Origin: Azolla caroliniana
Taxonomy: Eukaryota > Polypodiophyta
Length of the DNA stretch: 64,000 nt
NCBI GenBank assembly: GCA_043228905.1
Contig: JBHGNT010000011.1
Location: 10,788,001 to 10,852,000, forward strand
Direction: 5' to 3'
Shown here: positions 54,800 to 64,000 of the stretch, in pieces
How the letters are laid out: each line of letters starts with the position of its first letter
Numbering within the stretch: position 1 is the stretch's first letter
The notes under the pieces: generated by a model
The model's input: only the letters and a program-made list of their open reading frames with translations
The model's database searches: none
Told to the model about the DNA's origin: nothing
Made by a program: the position numbers and the translations under genes

Positions 54800-57572
54800 T
54801 TAGATCTCGTCCTCATCACCATCACCATCTTCATCATCAGATTCAGTGTTAGTTGATGACATCAACACAGGTTCTTCGTCAGTAAGATCATCATAATTTG
54901 TATGAATTGCTTCTTCTATTGCATTGACATTATCTTGATCATTTAATGGTAAAGAAGCAAATGTACTTGATCTTGTTATTCTCCCACTACAAGAAGACTG
55001 CTCATCATCTCTTCTTGGCCTCTACCTCCGTATTCGATTAGTAGGGACTCCATCGCTTGATGTTGTCGTATGTGATCTTGTCATGCTCCTTGTCCTTCTT
55101 CTCATGCTCATTGTTTCTTGAAAATAAGTTTCATAGAATTCTCTATCCACATCATTGTCATGGTTAATAGATGGAATATCAGGAGTCTTAGAGACATCTA
55201 TCTCATTTGGATTCACCTGCAAACAAGTTTATAAAAGCTTAACTTCTCAGTATCACAAACTAATGTGTCTATGGCAATAACTACTTACTAGTACTAACGA
55301 AATTTGAGGAATATAAATTATAAAAAGCGAATAAAACAATACCTGCATTGGAGATGCATTCACAGTCTCAAACTTGCGAACTAGCCTTAAGTTCTCTCGC
55401 ACATATACCAACCGTTCAAGTTGTGCTAGCTTTAATCCGTTTATATTTTTTGTATGTGCGAGAGCATGTGCATTCCAATTCCTTTCCGCTGCCCCAGAAG
55501 AGCAATCCTAATAGAAAACAAAATATGAAATAAAATGTAGTACACAAAAGTGTGGTATTTTAGAACTTAACTATAAAATTGATCATTTTTTCAACACTTT
55601 ACATTTACTTGGGATAATATGCGGACAACTAATGCTTGGAGCTTTGGAGTTCTTCCACCAAAATTTTCCCACCATGTGACTAGCGTCATCATAGATATCT
55701 CCTCACGTGCTAATGCATAACTAAATGTCCACGTACCGTTTCGATATTCATGCAATTCACGAAATAAGATATCACATTCAAGTGTCGAGTACAATTTTTT
55801 TGTATAGCTCATTCATGCATCCATTAATTCGGGGTTAATAAATGTAGCCTCCTCTCTCCACATCGGATGCAACAAATGAGCTACAAGGTGGATCGGCCTC
55901 TTGAACCATTTCCATCGTATGTCAAATAACTTCAAAACATCTTCGTACCTAAAAGGGTATTACAAAATGATTTGATCTTAAAACATTAGCAAACATTTGG
56001 AGGTTTAATGTTAGGAAACCATAAAAAATTAAAATAAATATGAAACTTGGATTTGTGGGGGATGTTTTCTTCCACTCCTTTTTCTAAAACATCTTTGCTT
56101 CTTCGCATAAACTCATATAACAAACCAATAGTGGATCCCTCCCTATCAGTAAGTCGTAAAACACTATACAATGGTGCCATTAGGGTCAAAACACCTTGAA
56201 ATGAGGACTCGGTTGTAGGATCAAGGATGTAGTTCTTTACATTCATGGCATTTGGCTTATTGCAATCTGACCAAGACCTCCACATGTCACTCACCACTGT
56301 TTGCTCAAGAGGATGCCAAACTTTGAGCAAACGTTGTATGACAAGGTACATCACACCAAACCTTGTCTTGGAAGGTCTCAAGATGGCAAGGTTACTGTGA
56401 GCAGAAAAAAATTTCCTAGCATTCCTCTTCTTGCAATAAAAACGTACAATATTATTTGCTTTCAACATAATACTTTTCATCCAAGGCAACTAACCAATGT
56501 CCTCCAAAAACAAATCCAAAGAATGGTTTGCACATGGAGTCCAAACAATATTAGGGAACTTTGATTCTAACAAAGACCCCATGCGGACACAACTAGATGC
56601 ATTGTCTGAAATGACTTGGACCACATTTTCCTTACCAACCTCTCTAATTGCCTTTGAAATTCTTTCAGCTAACCAAGAGCTATCAACTGTTGGTGTTGTA
56701 TTAGCATGGCTACAATCAATGGACTTGAGGAACATTGTCCCATAACAAGATGATACGAGGACATTTACAAGTTGCCTATGAGAAACATCAACCCATCCAT
56801 CTGTTAATATAGAACAACCATACTTGGGCCATAATCCTTTTACCCTTTCTAACTTTGCTTGCAAGGATATAACCTTAGTTTTCAAGCCTTTCGTCCTCAT
56901 GTAATTATATGTGACTCCATTATGTTTCTCTCCAATTGTAGAGAAAACTTCTAACATGTTCCGCCAACATGGTGTTTTTAATAGATTAAATGACAAATTT
57001 GCTTCAATGATACATCTCACCTCCATAACGTTTGCATGTTATTTCCTTTGCATTTGTAACACATGTACTTTACGCAATGGTTGTTGTTTCACTATAATTG
57101 CTGGTGGATATGGTTGGCGACTAGCACCACCCATACATGACATGCTTTGACTTTCACCAACAAAGGTAGATGAGCATGAGGTAGAAACACCTAAAAGAGA
57201 AAAAAATTCAAGATAAATCATTTACAATTATTTAAACATTAGTAATCAAGACACCTATTGTAGGCTTGTATCTATACCTTGTTTAGGCATGCTGAATGAG
57301 TCGATCTCTGCTACTATATCTCCTTCTTCACCAATTGATTGGCTTCCACAATTACCATACAAAGTTGTAAGGTCAATCAACATTTCCTTGGGGACATTGG
57401 TACATTTTGTTACTCCATGACTAGGTTTTCCAATTAAATGAGCAATCATTCGTGTTGCTAACCCACACATATGTTTGTTGCAAAATTTACAATTCCAACT
57501 CCTATTTCCTGTTTGACTTCTTGCGACATTGAGTCAACATGTATCCCAATATTTGTTCTTAATGGGCGGCAT
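54800..57572 (-). pseudogene. hAT transposase, BED/DUF659/dimerisation type (decayed)
   Basis: Minus strand. An ATG at 57572 opens MPPIKNKYWDTC, then a TGA, then a BED zinc finger (WNCKFCNKHMCGLATRMIAHL, KCTNVPKEM). An intron follows at about 57282-57194. The DUF659 core includes PCWRNMLEVF, GCSILTDGWVD (first catalytic Asp), VQVISDNASSCVRMG (second Asp) and WTPCANHSLDLFLEDIG. A TAG at 56490-56488 interrupts before LPWMKSIMLKANNIVRFY. The C-terminal part has MTLVTWWENFGGRTPKLQALVVRILSQ, the hAT WW signature, then CSSGAAERNWNAHALAHTKN (dimerisation region). An acidic tail ends at 54800. At least three stops make it inactive, so this copy would need transposase supplied in trans. Confidence 0.88.
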
Positions 57573-57657
57573 TTTCCATCTTTATGTTCTACAAATCAAT
57601 AAAATTGAGATACTGAAAATGGAAAATAATGCACAAAAAGAGGAGATTCAATGCATG

Positions 57658-57826
57658 TGACATGCATAAAAACAGAAAATTCAACTCTTTTGGAAGCTAA
57701 AAAGGAAGCAAAATTTACCAAAACTTAACTAAAGAGCCTTAATGCTTAATGTAATAACGACATGCATAAAAGCAAAAAATTCAACAAGTTTGGAAGCCAA
57801 AAGGGAAGTAGAATTTGGCCAAGAAA
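57658..57826. repeat. Direct duplication inside the hAT element
   Basis: Two imperfect copies (57658-57722 and 57770-57826) share 'gacatgcataaaa' and 'tttggaagc.aaaa.ggaag'. The second copy borders the PPR fragment. Confidence 0.7.
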
Positions 57827-58098
57827 TCCATCTTGAAGTTGTACAGAAAGGGTTTGATGAAGATCTATTTATTCATAGTGCTTTGCTAGATATGTATGTC
57901 AAATGTGGATCTTGAAGTTGTACCGAAAGCATTAGATTCTTTCGATAAAATGCAAGCTGAGGCACAAGCAGTCTTCGATCAATTGGAAGTTAAAGAGGTG
58001 GTTTCATGGACTGCTCTTATCACAGGCTATGTGGAACATGGGCCTGTCAAAGAAGCATTAGAATGTTTTCAGAATATGCAGAGTATGGGCATTCCATG
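57811..58098 (+). pseudogene. Pentatricopeptide-repeat (PLS-type PPR) fragment captured inside the hAT element
   Basis: PPR proteins bind organellar RNA. The first part reads GQEIHLEVVQKGFDEDLFIH then SALLDMYVKCGS, a classical L/S-type PPR segment, and meets a TGA at 57916-57918. After a 1-base frame change and a short duplicated phrase ('atcttgaagttgtac') comes AQAVFDQLEVKEVVSWTALI then TGYVEHGPVKEALECF, one further repeat. No start, no other repeats and no organellar target peptide are present. It lies on the strand opposite the transposase. Confidence 0.85.
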
Positions 58099-58679
58099 AC
58101 ATCATTAAAAAAGGACTAAGCACTTTTCCCATGACACAAAATTGAGATCTTCAAATTTTCTAGAAACCAATGTCATTTATAGTAACATGGAAAGTAAATT
58201 AGAATTATCAATTCCTGAAATGAATTCAAATGGGATACAACCACTAAAATCAATAAGCAAAGGATTAGCTAATGCTACAAATTGTGAAAGGTTTTGAACA
58301 CACTGTCTACATATATACATACATGTTTGAGTTTCAACACCTGGTTCCTATATTTGATTTCAACACTTACAAAGAGGAGAGTTTTATTGCACCACGTCAG
58401 TTACAATTGTCTACCAATTTGTTACTTGTATAGATGCATTACTGTAGAATAGATAGATTATTGGACACAAGCATACATAAACTAGATCAACTAAAAATTA
58501 AATCTCCCTTGTCATTTGGTATTATCATACAACTTGTACCACGAGAAGAATCTTCTTCAGATATTAGAAGCCATTAAAACAAAACAATATTAGAACTTGG
58601 CATTCGAATACAACAAAATGGGAGGTATACTTAATCATCAAAAATAAAAGAAAGAAACATATTCACTAACCTGCTTTTA

Positions 58680-58775
58680 TTTTCTTCTTCTTCTTGTTTT
58701 TCTTGTTCTTCTAGTGCTTCATCTTCTTCTTCTTCTAGTGCTTCTTCTTCTTCTTCTTCTTCTTCTTCTATTCTG
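58680..58775. repeat. (CTT)n-rich stretch near the right end of the hAT element
   Basis: Interrupted CTT units between the PPR fragment and the right terminal region. Confidence 0.9.
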
Positions 58776-59026
58776 TATGTCTGTCTTTCTTCCTTCTATT
58801 TTACTAAAGTTGTTCTTTTCTTTTGCTTTCTTCTAGGGTTTTAATTACATTTTTTATAAATACGTACTATACCTATTTTTTTAAAGGTACGTGAAATACC
58901 GCATTAGACGAATGTATATGACATTTGACTGAACAACTTTGATGTATGGTACGTACTATACAAATAATAAGGTATTATACGTATTGATACGTTAAATACG
59001 CGTACGTAAACAACGCTGGTCAGTAC

Positions 59027-59236
59027 TTCTGTCAGTCCTCTTATGGACTTGTATAAAAGTGCTCAGAGAGCACATTGTATGTATAGAGTGTTATAATTTT
59101 GAATTGAGTTTATTCTATTCTGCTCTCTCTATCTCTCCCGTCTGTGTATTGTAAGCTTCCATTAAACCTGTGTTTATTCTCTGTTGTTATTCGGTGTAAC
59201 CGGTTTTGTCAAAGCTTCTGCATATTAACTTTCACA
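59027..59236 (+). repeat. Copia-C 5' LTR, right part
   Basis: Continues the LTR after the hAT element with 'cttgtataaaagtgctc' (TATA box) and ends at 59234-59236, directly before the primer-binding site TGGTATCAGAG at 59237-59247. Confidence 0.85.
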
Positions 59237-59337
59237 TGGTATCAGAGGGCGAGGGTTGAGAAACACCGCTGCCGACAAGCGATTTCTAAAGACAAACCAT
59301 AACTTCTGAAAAAGCACAGACCGAAAAGAAGGAAGAT

Positions 59338-59410
59338 ATGGACAAGAGCATGGCGCGCTCGCTTCCAACAGAAAAGCTCGACCAAAGCAACTATGTGTCT
59401 TGGTCGTATA
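59338..59410 (+). pseudogene. Copia-C gag start (interrupted by Copia-A)
   Basis: ATG at 59338 opens MDKSMARSLPTEKLDQSNYV then SWSY, the N-terminal signature of copia Gag. The frame is broken after 59410 by a minus-strand LTR. Confidence 0.85.
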
Positions 59411-59836
59411 TGTAAAGAATCGAGAGAGATTTAGTGCAGTGGAAGATGACTATATGTGTGTGTGTCTATGCACGTAAGACACACACACACACAGATCGAA
59501 CACGAAAAAGTATATTACTTACAACACAACTAAGTTACAAAGGGTTGGTTTAAATACCAACTAGCTAGGGCAAGTGCCCTTTCAACTATTTACAAAACTA
59601 GCCTGGTGTGTCCATGAGCTAGTGTGAAACCTATCTCTATGGGGAGTTGAGTTCGACTCTCAACACGCCCCTTTGAACACAACTTCCATCTGTCGAAAAG
59701 TTGTTTTGGTTCGGTCTTCAGAGTACTTCGATTTGAATGAATCAGCTTCCGGCAGTCGTAATCCTACTCATCTGAACTTTGTTCGACTTTTTGGCTTCAT
59801 GCTCCTTGTTCGGCTCAACTGCTATTGCTTGTTGTA
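59411..59836 (-). repeat. Copia-A 3' LTR (minus strand)
   Basis: On the minus strand it begins TACAACAAGC after a polypurine tract (expected TG mutated to TA) and ends TTTACA. It contains (CA)n/(GT)n near 59455-59490. Confidence 0.75.
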
Positions 59837-60420
59837 CTCCCCCTCAAGCTTGGCAATGTGGATATCATGAGACCAAGGTCAGATGTGAATTGCCCAAGCT
59901 TGTCGACGCCTAAGGCCTTCGTAAAGATATCAGCAACTTGAAGGTGCGTATTGATGTGTTGTAGATCGATTTCGCCGTCCTAAACGCACTCACGAATGAA
60001 GTGGTAGTGCACTTTGATGTGTTTAGTCCGCGCATGAAATATGGGTTTGCGAGCCAGGTAGATACTGCTCATGTTGTCACAGTATAAGGAAATCAGATCT
60101 TTGATGGGTACGCCCAAATCCTTTAGTACGCGCTTTAGCCATACTGATTCGCATGCAGTGACTGTCGCGCCCCTGTATTTAGCCTCCGTGCTCGACAATG
60201 CGACTGTTGGTTGCTTCTTGCTGCTCCACGAGATCGCTCCGCTGCCAAGGGAGAAGACGAATCCGGACGTCAATCGTCAATCGTCCTTATATCCAGCCCA
60301 GTCCGCATTTGTGTACCCTTCGAGTTGAATAAGCGTATTCAACTTGTACATAATGTTGTAATCCATCGTACCACTGACATACCGAAGTATCCTCTTAGCG
60401 CAATCGAGATGGAGATTTCA
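59837..60420 (-). pseudogene. Copia-A RT C-terminus and RNase H (interrupted by Copia-B)
   Basis: Minus strand: RYVSGTMDYNIMYKLNTLIQL, then a stop region, then LTSGFVFSLGSGAISWSSKK, LSSTEAKYRGATV, LYCDNMSSIYLA and ARTKHIKVHYHF, which are copia RNase H with the catalytic Asp kept in CDN. The polypurine tract CTTGAGGGGGAG lies at 59837-59850. The element continues beyond Copia-B outside the window. Confidence 0.88.
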
Positions 60421-60822
60421 TGTTGTAAAAAGTAACGTGCGGAAGCAAGTATGAAGACCGAACAGAAGGAAGAAAACTCAGGTTTAATGGAGAGCTTGAG
60501 CTTACGCAGTATACGCGGGAGAGACAGAGAGAGTGAGAGAAAACACAAGAACTATATTCAACAAAAAATCTTGATTCACTACTCTATACATATGTGTGTT
60601 CCATGAACACTTTTATACAAGTCCTCGAAGGACTTACCGAAGTACTGATCGTACTTCAATGCTCTTTAAGAGTTCCTACACTAACTCCCAAATATATTCC
60701 TCACGGAATATCTTTCCTAATGGCCTCCCGGTTTACAAACTCGGCCTAACCGATCGGTCCCAACCGATCCGGTCCTCGGCTTCTTTAGCTGATCCGGCCG
60801 ATGTTGAGCTTGTCTCTCTACA
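60421..60822 (-). repeat. Copia-B 3' LTR (minus strand)
   Basis: 402 bp; on the minus strand it begins TGTAGAGAGACAAGCTC after the polypurine tract and ends TACAACA. It holds the palindrome GAAGTAC-GATCA-GTACTTC and 'cttgtataaaagtg'. Confidence 0.88.
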
Positions 60823-60838
60823 CTCCCCCTCAAGCTCA

Positions 60839-63800
60839 ACTCGAGGCTCTTCGGGATCCTTGGGCTCACAGCTCCGGTTCCTCTTGGCTTCACGCCTCAC
60901 TCGCGCTCCTCGACCTGTTCGACTCCGCGCGCTTCGACTCTTCTGGTCGGCTTGTCTGCTCATGTGGCCCTTATCAACTCTTCTGTTGTTGCGGTGTTGA
61001 CGCTTCTCCTTCTGCCTTTTCTTCCGCTTGGGCCTTGGTTGATTCAGCGTATCTGAATCAAACATCCGAACCGACTCGGCTACCTCCGATCGGTTTTTGC
61101 TCTCATCCGAGTTGGCTGTCTCCAACTCGTCTTCGGTCTTCTCGCCCTTGGTGGCGTCATCTTCCCCATGCGTGGTTGGCTTCGGCTCTCTCCTTCGGCT
61201 GCTCCCCTTCTGTCTGCTTTCGGACTTTTCCGCGGGTTCGCCCTCGGCTTCTTCAGCCGATCCGAAGTCGAACTCGACAACCGAGTTAACAACCGAGTCA
61301 ACCGACTCGGTGTCGCGGCCTCCGCTCCTTTCCTGCTGCTTTGCTTGGTCGTTCGGGACTGTTCTCCCCCTCAAGTTTGGCACGTTGAGGTGATGCAATC
61401 CGAGCGCACCGGAGAATTTCTGCAACTTGTCTAGACCAAGGGGCTTTGTGAAGATGTCGGCAGTCTGCTGATCCGTCGGCACGTACTGAAGTTCGACTTC
61501 ACCGGAAAGGACATGCTCATGGACGAAATGGTAGTGCACCTTAATGTGCTTGTTCCGAGTGTGGAAGACGGGGTTCTTCGCGAGTTGGATGCTGCTGAGG
61601 TTGTCGCAGTAGATCGTCGTTGGATCGGACACCTCCTCTTGTAGGTCCTTAAGTAGCCGCTTCAACCATATGGCTTCGCATGTCGCGACAGCCGCTCCTC
61701 GGTACTCAGCTTCGGTGCTCGACAGTGCAACTGTCGGCTGCTTCTTACTGCTCCACGCGATGGCGGCACTCCCGAGGGAGAACATGTATCTAGACGTGGA
61801 TCGGCGATCGGCAGCGTTGCCAGCCCAATCAACATCGGTGTAGCCGACTAACTGCGCGGCTGCACCGGTCCGATATAGCAGTCCTCGGTCCTTAGTGCCA
61901 TTGACATACCAAAGTATGCGTCGTGCACACTAAAGGTGCTCCTCGGTAGGTCGCGCCATGAACTGACTGATCACTCCGACCGGATAACTGAGGTCGGGTC
62001 GGGTGATGGTCAAGTATATGAGGCTTCCGACAATTTGTCGGAACCTCGTCGGGTCGCATACCTTTCCCGTATCGGGACGAAGCTTGACGGTTCTGTCCAG
62101 AGGAGTCGAGACGGACTTACAGTCGGGCATCCCGAATTTGAAGAGCATACTCAGCACGTAATGGCGTTGGCTGATCAATATGCCTTCGGGGGTACGGATC
62201 ACTTCGATCCCGAGGAAGTAATGAAGGTCCCCGAGATCCTTCATGTCGAACGATGCCGCAAGTTGTAGCTTCACGCGGTCGATTTCACCTAGGTCGACGC
62301 CGGTGATGACCAAGTCATCAACATATAGTAAAATACTAACCGGTCCGAGTCAACCTTTCCGGATGAACAGGGAAGAGTCCGATTTTGTCGTGACGAAGCC
62401 CATCCGACGCAGTTGTTGCGTGATCTTCGCGTTCTAGGCACGCGGGGCTTGCTTCAGTCCGTAAAGGGACTTCTTCAGTCGGCATATTGCCGAGGAGTTC
62501 GTTCTGGAGTGAAATCCGGGGGGCTGTACCATGTACACTTGTTCCTCAAGGTCACCTTGTAGGAACTCATTCTTTACATCCATCTGATGTAACTGCCACC
62601 CCTTCGCCGCAGCTACTGCGAGCAAAACACGGACGGTTGTCATTTTCGCGACCGGTGCAAACGTCTCATCGTAGTCGATGCCGTGTTTCTGCGCGTAGCC
62701 CTTTGCCACTAGCCGAGCCTTGCACCGGTTGACGGAGCCATCGGTGTTGTACTTGATCTTGTACACCCACCTACACCCGATCAGTTTTACCCCTGTTGGT
62801 GCGTCAACCAGGTCCCAGGTCTCGTTCTCCGCCAATGCGTGCATCTCTTCCTCCATCGTGGCACGCCAATTCGCGTCTTTAGCCGCTTCTGCATAGCTCT
62901 CCGGCTCACGCACTTCCGCTACACGGGTCATGTACGCATAATGATGCGCCATGTACTCGTTGTATCCAAACCGCAAAACAGGATTCTTCTGGCGGGTAGA
63001 TCGGCGTAATCTCACATTAGCCGAAATCGAGGCCTTCTCGGTCGACGCGAACTTCACCTTTAAAGACCCGTCACCGGTTCCTTCGGAGTCGGACTCGCGT
63101 CGGTCTAACTCGTTCCTATCCGGGCCTGAATCCGACACCTTCTTCTTCCCTTTCTCTTTGCGCGTAAGCCGTCTCCTCGGCTTCCTGCGCGGGGAATGCA
63201 CGGTCGAGTCTCCACTACTGGCCGGCTCTTCATCGGACTGGTCGTACCGACTCAGTCATCCAATCGGTCCACTTAAACGGAGTGAAATCGGACTCTCTTC
63301 GCGGGTCTCGATTTCGGGCTCATCCGGAGGCATCTCGGCCTCGCTGACCTCATCATGAGCGCTCAGATTGGAGTCGGGGGCTGGTACCAGGACGCGGACT
63401 CGTCAAACACAACGTCGCGGCTAACACGCGCTTGTTTGGTGCGAGGGTTATAGCACTTATAACCCTTCTGCTCGTCCGAGTAACCAACCAAGATGCATTT
63501 CTCGGCCTTTGCATCTAGCTTCCTCCTTTTCTCCTTTGGTACATGCACATACGCAATGCTACCGAACACCCTCAAGTGTCGCAATTTTGGCTTCGTTCCG
63601 AAATACAGCTCATGCGCCGACACTTTGTCTCCGATCCGGTTCTGGATGTATATTGCGGTCCTTACCGCCTCGGCCCAGTAGAACTTGGGCAAGCTCTTCT
63701 CCTCCAGCATTGCCCGTGCCGCTTCCACAACTGACCGATTCTTCCTCTCAGCCACGCCGTTCTGCTCCGGCGTGTATCTACAACTGAATTCGCACCGAAT

Positions 63801-64000
63801 TCCCATTTGTTGTAGATAACCGTTGAATTGACCGGAAAAGTACTCTTTCCCGCCATCCGACCGCAGGCACTTGATCTTTCGTCCTGTTTCTGTTTCCACG
63901 AACCCTTTGAGGTCTCGGAAACAGTCGAAGACTTCGCTCTTCCTCTCAATGAGGTAGATCCATGTGTGCCGCGTGTGGTCGTCGATGAAGGAGACGAAAT
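60839..64000 (-). pseudogene. Copia-B pol, partial: integrase, RT, RNase H and charged C-terminal extension
   Basis: Minus strand, running in from beyond the window. Integrase at 64000-63370: CLRSDGGKEYFSGQF, TPEQNGVAERKNRSV, FYWAEAVRTAIY, VPKEKRRKLDAKAEKCILVG. RT from about 62860: [54 protein letters not shown]. RNase H at about 61830-61440: WSSKKQPTVALSSTEAEYRG, IYCDNLSSIQLAKNP, TADIFTKPLG. Stops include TAG near 62434 and 61930 and TGA at 62352-62350. After RNase H the frame stays open for about 215 codons of Glu/Arg/Lys/Ser-rich sequence, crosses two polypurine-tract-like motifs and ends inside the LTR at 60733. The region is GC-rich compared with all neighbours. Confidence 0.9.

Larger units (their letters stand above)
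52255..59018 (-). mobile_element. hAT-family DNA transposon carrying host gene fragments (6764 bp)
   Basis: Perfect 8-bp target duplication GTCAGTAC at 52247-52254 and 59019-59026. The imperfect terminal inverted repeats are CATGGTTGTTAGGTACG on the left and CAGCGTTGTTTACGTACG read inward from the right. Both ends carry subterminal ACGTTAAATACG/ACGTATT motifs in multiple copies, typical transposase-binding repeats of hAT. Inside are a decayed DUF659-type hAT transposase (minus strand), a BMS1 gene fragment (minus) and a PPR fragment (plus). It splits the LTR of Copia-C, so it is younger than that insertion. Confidence 0.95.

Overview
The window is nuclear DNA from a flowering plant. The evidence is plant gene families with plant-type introns (cinnamyl alcohol dehydrogenase, a ZRF/GlsA J-protein, a gamma-type PI 4-kinase), nuclear tRNA genes, and a dense population of Ty1/copia, Ty3/gypsy, LINE, Mutator-like and hAT elements. 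The species cannot be named from the sequence.

Host genes are few and far apart. The 3' exons of a cinnamyl-alcohol-dehydrogenase-like gene lie at 107-1202 (+). An apparently intact single-exon ZRF1/DNAJC2-type chaperone gene is at 10807-12816 (+), followed by tRNA-Pro(TGG) and tRNA-Val(CAC). An intact-looking single-exon gamma-type phosphatidylinositol 4-kinase gene is at 32642-34597 (-).

The rest is mostly mobile DNA. 5.1-6.3 kb: decayed gypsy 3' end plus LTR. 9.4-10.2 kb: N-terminal part of a Mutator-like (FAR1-like) protein carrying a 14-residue tandem repeat. 14.2-15.4 kb: decayed minus-strand copia. 15.7-21.0 kb: complete but coding-dead copia element (Copia-1) with matching LTRs and an ATTGC target duplication, inserted into an older copia fragment. 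21.4-26.05 kb: second copia without a recognisable 5' LTR. 26.3-29.3 kb: solo LTR fragment joined to a minus-strand copia whose leader holds a 56-bp hairpin. 39.9-48.9 kb: a minus-strand LINE split by a complete gypsy element that lacks a protease region. 50.65-51.79 kb: array of short palindromic repeats.

The right end is a nest. A plus-strand copia (Copia-C, LTR from 52063) carries a 6.76-kb hAT element inside its LTR (52255-59018, perfect 8-bp duplication GTCAGTAC). Its gag is broken at 59410 by a minus-strand copia (Copia-A), which is broken at 60420 by another minus-strand copia (Copia-B) that runs off the window. The hAT element carries a decayed DUF659-type transposase and two pieces of host genes: the last three exons, introns included, of a BMS1 ribosome-biogenesis gene, and a frameshifted pentatricopeptide-repeat fragment. 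I regard this gene-carrying hAT element and the palindromic array next to the nest as the most interesting parts of the window. I saw no operon-like or defence-type system; the genes do not appear to work together.
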